Below, in pieces: positions 48,516 to 57,726 of a DNA stretch of 64,000 nucleotides; positions within the stretch are counted from its first letter, which is position 1; every line of letters starts with the position of its first letter. Position numbers and translations under genes: made by a program. Source of the stretch: an uncultured Bacilli bacterium (GTDB taxonomy: Bacteria; Bacillota_I; Bacilli_A; RF39; UBA660). Location of the stretch: NCBI GenBank assembly GCA_910584655.1, contig CAJUBJ010000001.1:372001-436000 (forward strand), written 5' to 3'. The notes under the pieces were generated by a model, which saw only the letters and a list, made by a program, of their open reading frames with translations, was not told the origin of the DNA and did not search any database.

Positions 48516-51500
48516 ATGAGAGTATTATTACTTGATAGTGAGAAAATAACTAAGTTAACATTACCCGAAGAAGTAGATGGCTTTTTCACGATGAATTATA
48601 AACCTATCGATTCAAAAGTAATAAAAGATATAAACATCGAAGCTGTTGACGGAACGTGGCGTATAAAAAGTAATGATACGATTAATGTTGTTAATAGAGG
48701 ACAAATTGAAAAAGAAGTTGTTTTGCAAGATTATTTAAAAATAAGTATTTTCTTAATAGGTCGAGATGAAATGCTTGATTTATATTGTATGCCGACTTAT
48801 GATAAAACATATTTTAAAGTAAATGTTTGTACTAATCAGATAACAATTGGTAGTACTGGCCAATGTTCGTTGGTATTTTCTAATTTTAGTGTTGAAAGTG
48901 TTTTTGCGGGAATATGTAATTCAAATGGTGTTTGGTATGTTGCTCACCCTGATAATGATAATAGCTTTCCTATTTATTTAAACGATAAGGCAATTAAAGA
49001 GAGTACTGTTTTGAAAACAGGAGATATTATTTTTATAAATGGTCTTAAAATTATATGGATGCAAAATTTTATGCAAATTTGTTGCTTACAAGGGACTGTT
49101 AATGCTAATCCTATGCATTTGACTAACTATACTATAGATTGCAATTATGATAATACAGCTTATGATCCTGTTTCTGAAGAAGATCAAAGTTTAGAGTTAT
49201 ATCAACCTGATGATTACTTTTTTCATAAACCCAATTTAAAAGAATATGTAAGAGAAGAAGAAATATTTATTGATTCCCCTCCTCCTAAGCAAATTCAGGA
49301 AAACGATAATTTTCTTGCTACTTTTGGAGCTAGTTTTACAATGATTGCATCTTCTTTTGTTTCTGTTATTAATCTTATCAATAACATAAATAATAAGGCA
49401 AAACCTTTGACGATAGTTACTTCTTCTGTTATGTGTATATCTATGATAGTAGGAAGTTTACTTATTCCAAAAATTGCTTCTCGTATTCAAAAAGAAAAGG
49501 AAAAAAAGAGAGAAATATATAGAATAAATAAATATACTGAATATTTGAAATCTTGCGATGAAAAAATAAAACATATTATGGCTAAGCAAACACAAATCTT
49601 AAGAGATACTAATTTGCGTGCAGATAATTGTATAAACCTTATTAATGGTTCTTCTGCTGTATTATGGAATCGAGAAATTAAAGATGAAGATTTTTTAATT
49701 GTGAGATTGGGAATAGGAAATGTTCCAGCCAGAATAAATATCAATGCTCCTGAAGAACACTTTACTTTGGACGAAGATTTCCTATTGCAGAAAATATATG
49801 AAGTTGTTAATAGTAGTAGAATTTTGGAAGATGTTCCAGTTACTTTTAACTTTCAAAAAAATAGAGTTTCGGCTGTTATTTCTAACGCTGGATATGGTCA
49901 GGCTTTTATCGATTCGATAATTATGCAATTTGCTACATTGCATGGCCCTCAAGATTTAAAAATGGCTTTTTTTATTAATAACGATGAAGATGATTTTGAT
50001 TGGGATTATACAAAATATCTACCACATACTTTTAGTAATGATAAATCGGTTAGATTTTACGCAGAGTCATATGATGAAATGAAAATATTGTCAACTAAGT
50101 TAGAAAGTGTCTTGAAAGAAAGGATGGAAAAAGTTAAGGCTAAAGATAATAATGGTGATATTATTGAAGAATCTAATACTTATCGTTCTTTTGATGATTA
50201 TTATGTAATAATCACAAACGATGTTTTCTTAGCAAAAAGTTTGTCAATATTTGAGTTATTAATGAATTCACAAGAAAATTATGGTTTCTCAGTTATTTTT
50301 GTTAATAAGGCAATGAACAAACTTCCTAAAAGATGTAATGCTTTTGTTGCATTATCTGAGGAAAATGGTTGTGTTATGGAGAAAAGTATTAATAGCCAAA
50401 CAACTTTTGTTCCTGAATATTTAAGTAATATAGATTTGAAACTTGTATGTGCTAAATTAATGAATATCCCTGTTATAAATGCTGATGTTCAGTCTTCTTT
50501 GCCTACTTCTATTTCTTTTTTAGAAGTATTTAAATCATCAAAAATTGAACAATTAAATATTATTAATAGATGGAAATTAAATGACCCTACAATGAGCTTA
50601 GCAGTTCCAATTGGAGTTCACGCAAATGGTGAGGAATTTATATTGGATTTGCATGAAAAGTTTCACGGACCTCATGGATTGATTGCTGGTTCTACTGGTT
50701 CTGGTAAATCAGAATTTATAATAACTTTTGTGTTAGCAATGTGTGTTAATTTCCATCCAGATGAAGTTCAATTTGTACTTATAGATTATAAAGGTGGAGG
50801 GTTAGCTGGTGCGTTTGAAAATAGAGAAAAAGGAACTGCTATCCCCCATTTAGCTGGAACAATTACTAATCTTGATACTTCTGCTATGAATAGAAGTCTT
50901 GTATCTATTAATTCAGAGTTAAAAAGACGTGAGCAAATGTTTATGGATGTTCGTGATATAACAGGTGAAAGTACTATAGATATCTATAAATATCAAAAAT
51001 ATTATCGTGAAGGAATTATTAAAGAGCCAATTTCTCATCTTTTTATTGTAAGTGACGAATTTGCCGAATTAAAATCTCAACAACCAGAATTTATGGCAGA
51101 GCTAATTTCTACAGCTCGTGTTGGTCGTTCTTTAGGTGTTCATCTAATTTTAGCAACACAAAAACCAAGTGGCGTTGTAAATGAACAAATTTGGTCGAAT
51201 ACTAGATTTAGAGTATGTTTAAAAGTTCAGACATCTGGTGACAGTAATGAAATGCTAAAAAGACCTGATGCAGCTTCAATTAAAGAAGCTGGTAGATTTT
51301 ACTTACAAGTAGGATTTGATGAATATTTTGATATTGGACAGTCTGGTTGGGCGGGTGCTAAATACACTCCTACTGATAGAGTTATTAAGAAAAATGATGA
51401 TTCTTTGGTTTTTATTAATAATGTTGGAAATGTTATTAAATCTATTGATGATTTTGTAAAAAAAGAAACAAGTGAAGATATTGGTGATCAATTAACAAAT

Positions 51501-53132
51501 ATTGTTAAGCATTTGGTTAATTGGTCAACTAAGGAATCTTATACTCCTAGAAAATTATGGTTAGATCCTATACCTGAATTAGTCTATATTGCTAATTTAG
51601 CTAAAAAATATAATTATACTCCTTTGCAATATGTTATTAACCCTATTATTGGTGAATATGATAATCCTTCAAAACAATTCCAGGGACTTTTAACATTAAA
51701 TTTAAATGAAGGGAATACGTATATTTTTGGTAAAAGTGGATCTGGTAAAGAAGATTTATTATCGACAATCATTTATGGTTCTTGTATAAACCATAGTCCT
51801 GAAGAAGTTGTATTCTATATAGTAGATATGGGTGCTGAAACTTTAAGACAGTTTATTAGGTTTCCTCATGTCGCAGATGTTTGCACTGTAGACGACGGAA
51901 ATAAAATAATTGATATGATGGTTTTGCTTGAAAGAGAAATATCACGTAGAAAAGATTTGACTGTTGAATTTGGAGGAAACTATAAAAGTTATAACGAATT
52001 AAATGAAAAGAAATTACCGTTGTACTGTGTAATAATTAATTATTTAGATATTTTTACCGAAAACTTTTCTAAGGTTGCTGAATTAATTATACCTTTATAT
52101 AGAGATGGGTCGAAATATGGCGTTAATTTTATTGTTACAAGTTCTGCTACTTCTGCTCTTAGAGCTAGAGTTAGAGATTATTTTGTTCATCATATTTGTT
52201 TACAAATGGCAAATAATGATGACTATTCTGTTGTTTTAAGTAATCGCTCTAGAAAACTCATTCCTTCCTATTATAAAGGTAGAGGATTGATTGAAATGAA
52301 AGAAGCAACTTATGAATTCCAAACAGCGTTAATATATTTAAGAAAAGAAATACCTAATCTAATAAGAAATACGGCTGATAATTTGGCAAATAAGTATAAA
52401 AATTCGATAATTCAATCAATACCATCTATTCCTAAAGTTGTTACTGTTGAAAGTTTAATAAATTTTGTTAATGGTTTGGCGAACGTACCTATTGGGTATA
52501 ATGTTGAAAGTAAAGATAAGTTTTTTTATAATTTTGAATCTAATAAGGCTAATATAATTGTTGCTAATTCTTTTGAACAACATAAAGATTTCTTAAATGC
52601 ATTAATGCTGGAATTCAAAGCTATAAAAGATTTGGATATTAAAGTTATTGATTTTAGTGAATTGTTTGATATTTTAACAATTGGCTTAACATGTTACCAA
52701 AATAACTTTAATGATGTATTTGGGCATATAATTAATGATGCCGAGACACTTATTAAAAATACTTTATATATTATTACAGGTATTAGCAAATTAAGATCGA
52801 GCGTAAAACAAAATAATATTCCTTTCATTAACCAATATTTTATTGACTCTCTAAAAAATAAATATATTCATTTCTTATTTGTTGATTTGTACGATGAATT
52901 GAATGGATTAAAGTTAGAAGATTGGTATGAAAAGATTGTAAATCCTAAATATGGAATTTGGTTAGGTGAAGGTGTTGGATCTCAATTATTGATTAAATTT
53001 GATAACCTATCTTCTGAAGATAAGAGAGTTGATAATCCAGATTATATTTTCGCTGCTAAAGATGGAAAAAGAGTTATGGTTAAAAAGGTTGTTATGAAAG
53101 ATGAAAGCGAGGAAATAGGAAATGGAGAATAA
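48516..53132 (+). CDS. essC: Type VII secretion ATPase EssC
   Basis: 1538 residues. N-terminal FHA-like region (about 1-200), two spans (about 267-287 and 295-315), then FtsK/SpoIIIE-type modules. Module 1 has an intact P-loop GSTGSGKSEF (about 725-734), Walker B LFIVSDEFAEL (about 840) and the DYKGGGLAGAFE loop. Module 2 has GKSGSGKEDL (about 1072), in which Glu replaces the Ser/Thr after Lys, and a weak Walker B. Module 3 has no P-loop. This pattern (module 1 active, the rest regulatory) is normal for EssC/YukB. Drives export of WXG100-type substrates. Overlaps esaB by 11 bases. Confidence 0.95.
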   Translation: MRVLLLDSEKITKLTLPEEVDGFFTMNYKPIDSKVIKDINIEAVDGTWRIKSNDTINVVNRGQIEKEVVLQDYLKISIFLIGRDEMLDLYCMPTYDKTYFKVNVCTNQITIGSTGQCSLVFSNFSVESVFAGICNSNGVWYVAHPDNDNSFPIYLNDKAIKESTVLKTGDIIFINGLKIIWMQNFMQICCLQGTVNANPMHLTNYTIDCNYDNTAYDPVSEEDQSLELYQPDDYFFHKPNLKEYVREEEIFIDSPPPKQIQENDNFLATFGASFTMIASSFVSVINLINNINNKAKPLTIVTSSVMCISMIVGSLLIPKIASRIQKEKEKKREIYRINKYTEYLKSCDEKIKHIMAKQTQILRDTNLRADNCINLINGSSAVLWNREIKDEDFLIVRLGIGNVPARININAPEEHFTLDEDFLLQKIYEVVNSSRILEDVPVTFNFQKNRVSAVISNAGYGQAFIDSIIMQFATLHGPQDLKMAFFINNDEDDFDWDYTKYLPHTFSNDKSVRFYAESYDEMKILSTKLESVLKERMEKVKAKDNNGDIIEESNTYRSFDDYYVIITNDVFLAKSLSIFELLMNSQENYGFSVIFVNKAMNKLPKRCNAFVALSEENGCVMEKSINSQTTFVPEYLSNIDLKLVCAKLMNIPVINADVQSSLPTSISFLEVFKSSKIEQLNIINRWKLNDPTMSLAVPIGVHANGEEFILDLHEKFHGPHGLIAGSTGSGKSEFIITFVLAMCVNFHPDEVQFVLIDYKGGGLAGAFENREKGTAIPHLAGTITNLDTSAMNRSLVSINSELKRREQMFMDVRDITGESTIDIYKYQKYYREGIIKEPISHLFIVSDEFAELKSQQPEFMAELISTARVGRSLGVHLILATQKPSGVVNEQIWSNTRFRVCLKVQTSGDSNEMLKRPDAASIKEAGRFYLQVGFDEYFDIGQSGWAGAKYTPTDRVIKKNDDSLVFINNVGNVIKSIDDFVKKETSEDIGDQLTNIVKHLVNWSTKESYTPRKLWLDPIPELVYIANLAKKYNYTPLQYVINPIIGEYDNPSKQFQGLLTLNLNEGNTYIFGKSGSGKEDLLSTIIYGSCINHSPEEVVFYIVDMGAETLRQFIRFPHVADVCTVDDGNKIIDMMVLLEREISRRKDLTVEFGGNYKSYNELNEKKLPLYCVIINYLDIFTENFSKVAELIIPLYRDGSKYGVNFIVTSSATSALRARVRDYFVHHICLQMANNDDYSVVLSNRSRKLIPSYYKGRGLIEMKEATYEFQTALIYLRKEIPNLIRNTADNLANKYKNSIIQSIPSIPKVVTVESLINFVNGLANVPIGYNVESKDKFFYNFESNKANIIVANSFEQHKDFLNALMLEFKAIKDLDIKVIDFSELFDILTIGLTCYQNNFNDVFGHIINDAETLIKNTLYIITGISKLRSSVKQNNIPFINQYFIDSLKNKYIHFLFVDLYDELNGLKLEDWYEKIVNPKYGIWLGEGVGSQLLIKFDNLSSEDKRVDNPDYIFAAKDGKRVMVKKVVMKDESEEIGNGE

Positions 53133-53373
53133 AGTTTTAGTTAATTTGATTGTTCCTAGTTTAGAGGCTTCTTATAATGTTTATTTACCTATTTCTAAGA
53201 GAGTTGGAAATGTAATATTCTTATTAGTAAAGGCAATAAACGAATTGGGAATTAGTTATGAGTTTGATAATTCTCTGGGATTATTTAATCGTAATACTGG
53301 AGAAATGTATAATCCTAATGATTTAATTTTTGAAGCAAATATTCGTAATGGAGCAGAAATTGTTTTGTTATAA
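53122..53373 (+). CDS. esaB: Ubiquitin-like T7SS protein EsaB/YukD
   Basis: 83 residues, YukD family: VNLIVPSLEASYNVYLPISK, LVKAINELG, LGLFNRNTGEMYNPND, IRNGAEIVLL. A small ubiquitin-fold protein associated with type VII ATPases. Encoded in the overlap of essC; last gene before a bidirectional terminator. Confidence 0.92.
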   Translation: MENKVLVNLIVPSLEASYNVYLPISKRVGNVIFLLVKAINELGISYEFDNSLGLFNRNTGEMYNPNDLIFEANIRNGAEIVLL

Positions 53374-53378
53374 ATAAT

Positions 53379-53406
53379 AAAAAAGTACCAATAAGGTACT
53401 TTTTTA
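53379..53406. terminator. Bidirectional terminator between convergent T7SS operons
   Basis: AAAAAAGTACC AATAA GGTACTTTTTT. Confidence 0.88.
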
Positions 53407-53423
53407 ATTTACTTGGCTCCAAA

Positions 53424-53729
53424 TTATAATATTCTTTCTTTTTTTGATATCTCTTTTTTAGGAATTCTAGAAATGTAATCTTTATTTTGTTCTTCTACTC
53501 TACTAAAATTAGATTCGAGATTTTCTAACCAAAGTATATAGTTTATTAACGAACTTTTAACACTTGCTAATGTTGATTTTGTTGCATATATATCGCTTTT
53601 TCTATTAAAATCAGTTGGAATGCTGATTGATTGAATATTTTCTAAAATGCTACTTGTTTTATTTTTTATATTATTTACATCTTGTTTTATGATAGTTTTT
53701 ATTTTTATCGAATCGTATTGAATTTTCAT
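53424..53729 (-). CDS. T7SS-associated helical protein, 101 aa
   Basis: All-helical, no WXG motif; MKIQYDSIKIKTIIKQDVNN then a helix-turn-helix-like pair with IPTDFNRKSDIY between. The size and position match the helical partner proteins encoded beside WXG100 genes. It starts within TAATG of the preceding WXG100 gene. Ends with basic ISKKERIL. Possibly a secretion partner or chaperone; inferred from context only. Confidence 0.65.
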   Translation of the reverse strand: MKIQYDSIKIKTIIKQDVNNIKNKTSSILENIQSISIPTDFNRKSDIYATKSTLASVKSSLINYILWLENLESNFSRVEEQNKDYISRIPKKEISKKERIL

Positions 53730-54019
53730 TACTTTATTGTAGTATAATTAGCAGTATTTTCATAATTTTGAGCATTTGTAATAAGTTCTTCACCATATGC
53801 ATTTAAAGTAGCTATAAAGCTATCTAATTCTAGAAGTTGTGAACTTACAATTGTTACGAATTTATCTGCTGAATTTCCTTCCCATTCATAAGTTTCTGTA
53901 GTCATTTTTTCAATTCTTTTCTTTAAATTAGCAATATCTTTAGAAAAGTATCTAGTAGCAACTATTATATTATTACCAGCTTCTTTCATTTTAGTTGTAT
54001 CAACATTAATTTTTTCCAT
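53729..54019 (-). CDS. WXG100 family protein 2, 96 aa
   Basis: Helical hairpin with WEG at the turn (TETYEWEGNSADKFVTI, WEG at about 46-48), the size of ESAT-6-like secreted proteins. Start at ATG after GAGGGAATATA; a longer frame from 54061 overlaps the gene upstream and lacks an RBS. The export signal YxxxD/E region is seen as YGEEL, some distance after the second helix. Confidence 0.85.
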   Translation of the reverse strand: MEKINVDTTKMKEAGNNIIVATRYFSKDIANLKKRIEKMTTETYEWEGNSADKFVTIVSSQLLELDSFIATLNAYGEELITNAQNYENTANYTTIK

Positions 54020-54371
54020 TATATTCCCTCGCTTTTTCTTTTCTCGCCGCTTCTTCGGCAAGTTTTCTTGCTTCCTCTTCTTCTCTTATGGCTGCTTCAA
54101 TTTCTTTCGTTATAGAACTAATTTTTGTTTCTATTGCGGGAATTGTTTGTGTTATTAGAAGATTATATTTTTCTTTCAACTCTGCTTGTATTCTTTTTAA
54201 TTTGTATTTATCTCCAGAATCCTCATCTATAATATAAGTTTCAACAATATTTTTTATTGGACTATCTAATTCATCAACAATTGACTTTATCTGTGAGGCT
54301 GTGTTATTTATATTTTCTTTAAAAGCGTAGTAAATACTACGCTTATTAGATAAATCTGATGATTTACTCAT
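54006..54371 (-). CDS. T7SS-associated coiled-coil protein, 121 aa
   Basis: Helical throughout, with a charged C-terminal coil (IREEEEARKLAEEAARKE). The N-terminus is MSKSSDLSNKRSIYYAFKEN. It lacks W-x-G. Lies between the 176-residue protein and WXG100 protein 2, overlapping the latter by 14 bases. A structural or chaperone role is guessed from neighbours. Confidence 0.65.
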   Translation of the reverse strand: MSKSSDLSNKRSIYYAFKENINNTASQIKSIVDELDSPIKNIVETYIIDEDSGDKYKLKRIQAELKEKYNLLITQTIPAIETKISSITKEIEAAIREEEEARKLAEEAARKEKAREYNGKN

Positions 54372-54374
54372 TTA

Positions 54375-54905
54375 TTAGTTTGATCCGTTGTCAAAGTCGT
54401 ATTTTGCTGATGAAGCGGCTGTTTGAATATCAGATGCTGTTGTTCCTACAGCTCCAATAATGTTTTCACCTTTAGCACGGTAAGCAGCTGCAACAACTTT
54501 AATGTCTTCTTTGAATCTATCTAATTGACTTACTATTGATTTGCAAGCTTCTTTCATTGCAACTGTAAATTCTTGAACTTTTGCGCCTACTTCTGGTCCG
54601 AATCCTGCTCCAGCAGACTCTAAAGCATTTAATTTTTCTATTTCAGTTTTAACTGTTGTAGTATATGTATCAATTCCGTTTACCATTGCATTTACAGATG
54701 CCTCATCTGTATTCATACCTACAAGTTGTGTTCCTGGGTCTGCATTTGTTTTCCACCATAGAGCTCCTGATTCTGCTACTGCACCTGTATTAATACCTGT
54801 TGCATTGCCTATAGATGCTAATGTATCTGATATACTATTAAGTGATGTAGTACCAGATTGTGTTGCTGTTAAATTTGCTTTTTGCATTTCTTCTAATCCT
54901 GACAT
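54375..54905 (-). CDS. T7SS-associated secreted-type protein, 176 aa
   Basis: Ser/Thr/Ala-rich and helical: an N-terminal MSGLEEMQKANLTATQSGTT, a distinctive GALWWKTNADPG (about 47-58) and a C-terminal helix ending in YDFDNGSN. It is translationally coupled to WXG100 protein 1 (TAATG at 54905). The composition, unlike the Lys/Asn-rich cytoplasmic genes nearby, suggests an exported protein. Unknown family. Confidence 0.7.
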   Translation of the reverse strand: MSGLEEMQKANLTATQSGTTSLNSISDTLASIGNATGINTGAVAESGALWWKTNADPGTQLVGMNTDEASVNAMVNGIDTYTTTVKTEIEKLNALESAGAGFGPEVGAKVQEFTVAMKEACKSIVSQLDRFKEDIKVVAAAYRAKGENIIGAVGTTASDIQTAASSAKYDFDNGSN

Positions 54906-55240
54906 TATTCACTCACCTCCACCATTAACTTATCTTGTTCAATCCATGAATTTGCAATAGCATATAATTCAGCTTCTAAAGAAGCTTCTGCTGCTTTTAA
55001 TGAATCAACTGTTTTTTTAATTTGTCTATCGAAATTTTTTTCAAAATTAATTTCTGCTTGACCAGTCCATCCATTTCTTAGTGCTTCATGTAATTGTGCT
55101 GTACCTTGTTCAAGGTTTTCACATGCGTTTTGAATTACGATTGTTTTGATTTCGTTGATATAGTTTTCTATTCCTTGAACAGACATACCTTGGAAACCTT
55201 GATCAGTTACTCTAACTGTACCTTCATGTTCTAATGCCAT
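54905..55240 (-). CDS. WXG100 family protein 1, 111 aa
   Basis: Helix-WTG-helix: LHEALRNGWTGQAEINFEKN places W-T-G at about 58-60, followed by the second helix with FDRQIKKTVDSLKAAE. The N-terminal extension of about 20 residues (MALEHEGTVRVTDQGFQGMS) is longer than in classic WXG100 proteins. Likely a dimeric substrate or targeting partner of EssC. Start after AGGAGAGAAAAAAG. Confidence 0.9.
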   Translation of the reverse strand: MALEHEGTVRVTDQGFQGMSVQGIENYINEIKTIVIQNACENLEQGTAQLHEALRNGWTGQAEINFEKNFDRQIKKTVDSLKAAEASLEAELYAIANSWIEQDKLMVEVSE

Positions 55241-55254
55241 CTTTTTTCTCTCCT

Positions 55255-55608
55255 TTACTTATTGCTGATATTGGCTTCAGCTATTGATATTTTTGCAATT
55301 GTCTCATCTTTCAAACTGATGAATTTGTTCTTTGCCTCTTTGAGACCATATGCAATGTTTTCGATGTTAAAAATGATATTTTGAAATGAATTCGATAATT
55401 CATGAAATTTAGCTCTGTATTCTTTGCCTGATTCTGATTGATAAAATGCTTCTGTACTTTCAACGATATCTAATATTTTATTTAAACTATCATTACAACT
55501 TCGTGCATATTCTAGAACTTCTAACTTAAGAATATCTATACTACTTTCATTTATTGAGATTCTTTTTCTATTGTTTTGAATTGTATCTTTATCAAATTCT
55601 GTTACCAT
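55255..55608 (-). CDS. T7SS-associated helical protein, 117 aa
   Basis: Two-helix hairpin with ESGKEYRAKFHELSNSF at the turn, resembling a WXG100 protein whose W-x-G has become S-E-S-G. Start chosen at MVTEFDKD after GGGGAATTGAA; an in-frame ATG at 55659 is possible and would add 17 residues. First gene of the minus-strand T7SS operon. There is a clear promoter-sized gap before it. Confidence 0.65.
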   Translation of the reverse strand: MVTEFDKDTIQNNRKRISINESSIDILKLEVLEYARSCNDSLNKILDIVESTEAFYQSESGKEYRAKFHELSNSFQNIIFNIENIAYGLKEAKNKFISLKDETIAKISIAEANISNK

Positions 55609-55738
55609 TTCAATTCCCCATTCTGTAACATTGATTGACAATACCATTTCTATCGTCATTTTTATTTTATCATAGCTTAATTAAGTCTTCAAGAAATACG
55701 AATTTTTTGACACATTTTGACATAAAAAATATATAAGA

Positions 55739-57595
55739 TTATTTTCTTATATATTCATGATTACTTATGTCATAGACATTTCTTATATTATTTGTAAAAC
55801 TTGTTATGTTATGAGTTAAAATATTGTAGATAAATTCTCTTTCTGATTCTTCTAACCATTCTAAGCTTGAATTTCTGCTATATATTCCATCTTCACTTTT
55901 TATAACCATTGCATATTCGTTAAATAGTTCTATTACTTTATTTTCATCCATACCATTATTTAATGCAATAGTTTTAAAAAAGTTATTTTGTATTTCTATG
56001 TATTCATTTAAAAAATATTCATTTTCTTTTTTTATAGATTCGTCGTAGGATTCATCGTATAAAATATGTGTATTTAAATCGGCTTCAAATACATTTATTA
56101 AGTAAAATACATCCTCTAAACTTATATTATCACTATTTATTCTTTCTGCTAAATTTCTGTAAAAATATTTTGCTAATGTTGTACAAACACTTTTTTTCAT
56201 TTCATATTTTACTTGTAAACTTGAATTTAATTCTGAACCAGTTTCTCTTTCGTATTCTTTTTCAAAATCTTCCCTTTTTATTTGAATATAATCTATAGAA
56301 TACATTAATTTTATTATTTCTTTTTGCTCTTCAATTGTTTGTGCACCAAAGATATCAAATAATTCTTTTGGATTGTTATTAAGCGTGCTTAATTCTATTG
56401 CATTTTCTTTGTAGTTAGGATTAAGTAAAGCGATTAAATCTAGACTTCTTAAATAACTTACAAAGTTTTTATAAACAACGGCTTCTTGTGTATTATATTC
56501 ACTCATTACCATTGATTCAGACGCTGCTTCATAATGCCATCTCCAAAATAGTGGATTTACATTTAAATCATTCCAAAATTGAGATATCCCAACAATTTGG
56601 TAATTATTATCTAATTCATCTTCACAAACTCTATGATATATATGATTTATTTCATGTTTGTATGTTTTGGCTTTAGCTTCTTCATCTGGTAATAATGCAA
56701 TTTGTTTCTTATCAATAACAATGGTATTGTCTGTACAATATTGTGCATTAATTATATTTCCTCCTGGATTTATTTCGGGATTAGCACTATCGAATCCTAC
56801 TATTTTTAAATTACTGATTTGACAATATACTCTATCAAGGGTTTGTTCAGTTAAATTTTCTTTGTTCATTTCTAAAGATTCAATAATGTAAGATGCAATT
56901 TCTTTTATATCCTCTGTTGTTAAACTATAAAAATCAGGATATTTTTTTAAATATTCTTCATTATTATTTATAATTATATTAACTAGTAAATCTAAATTTA
57001 TTTCTGTGTTGCGTGTTATAAGAGTATGTGTGTGCTCTGAAGGTACAACTGTGACTGCTGTTTTAGTTAGTGCTTCTTCGATGTTATAATAATCTTCATA
57101 TATATATATTACATCTTTACTTGAAATGTATTCTACAAAAGTACTTAAATCTTCTTCGCTAAGACTTATCTCAGTTCTTTGATATGTTCCTGTTGCTAAT
57201 CTTCTGTCTGCATTATTACCGCTTTTGGAAATACCATCAGTTTCATTATAATTATTTAATGTAATAGTCGAATTAATATCATCATTTCTTTCGTATAAAA
57301 ATCTATTGTAACTTAGTGAATAATCTGCTTCTGTAGTTTGTGTTATTGATTCTATTTCTGAATTATAATTTTGACTTTCTACTATACCTTCTGTATATAC
57401 TTTCTCATTTTGCATTTCTTGAATGGATTTCGCGTTGTTAGAAACACTACATCCAGTAAGTGTAGAAATAAGGATTGCTGTAGTTGATATAGTTAATAAA
57501 GATTTTTTTATTTTACTATTACTAGAAGATTTACCTTTTTTTATTTTCATTTTTTGTCTTTGATTTATTATTCTATCATATAGATTCAATTTCAT
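55739..57595 (-). CDS. Lipoprotein with HExxH metalloprotease motif, 618 aa
   Basis: The signal peptide after a basic 30-residue tail ends in lipobox LTGCS (Cys about 49), so the protein is surface-anchored. A gluzincin-like site is visible: KHEINHIYHR (HEINH, about 315) with a downstream WHYEAASESM glutamate (about 356). The rest is mainly helical with no repeats. Such proteins cut peptides or proteins outside the cell. It is encoded next to the T7SS genes; functional linkage is inferred from position. A long basic N-region before the signal is unusual. Confidence 0.75.
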   Translation of the reverse strand: MKLNLYDRIINQRQKMKIKKGKSSSNSKIKKSLLTISTTAILISTLTGCSVSNNAKSIQEMQNEKVYTEGIVESQNYNSEIESITQTTEADYSLSYNRFLYERNDDINSTITLNNYNETDGISKSGNNADRRLATGTYQRTEISLSEEDLSTFVEYISSKDVIYIYEDYYNIEEALTKTAVTVVPSEHTHTLITRNTEINLDLLVNIIINNNEEYLKKYPDFYSLTTEDIKEIASYIIESLEMNKENLTEQTLDRVYCQISNLKIVGFDSANPEINPGGNIINAQYCTDNTIVIDKKQIALLPDEEAKAKTYKHEINHIYHRVCEDELDNNYQIVGISQFWNDLNVNPLFWRWHYEAASESMVMSEYNTQEAVVYKNFVSYLRSLDLIALLNPNYKENAIELSTLNNNPKELFDIFGAQTIEEQKEIIKLMYSIDYIQIKREDFEKEYERETGSELNSSLQVKYEMKKSVCTTLAKYFYRNLAERINSDNISLEDVFYLINVFEADLNTHILYDESYDESIKKENEYFLNEYIEIQNNFFKTIALNNGMDENKVIELFNEYAMVIKSEDGIYSRNSSLEWLEESEREFIYNILTHNITSFTNNIRNVYDISNHEYIRK

Positions 57596-57726
57596 ATCTT
57601 AGCCCCTTCTCTTGTATAAAATTATACCATTATAGAATGTTTAGAGCAAATTTTACTTTATACTTAGATAAATTTGCATTTTACTAAGTGTAGTGTTAGT
57701 ATACACGACATCAAGGGGGAATTGTC

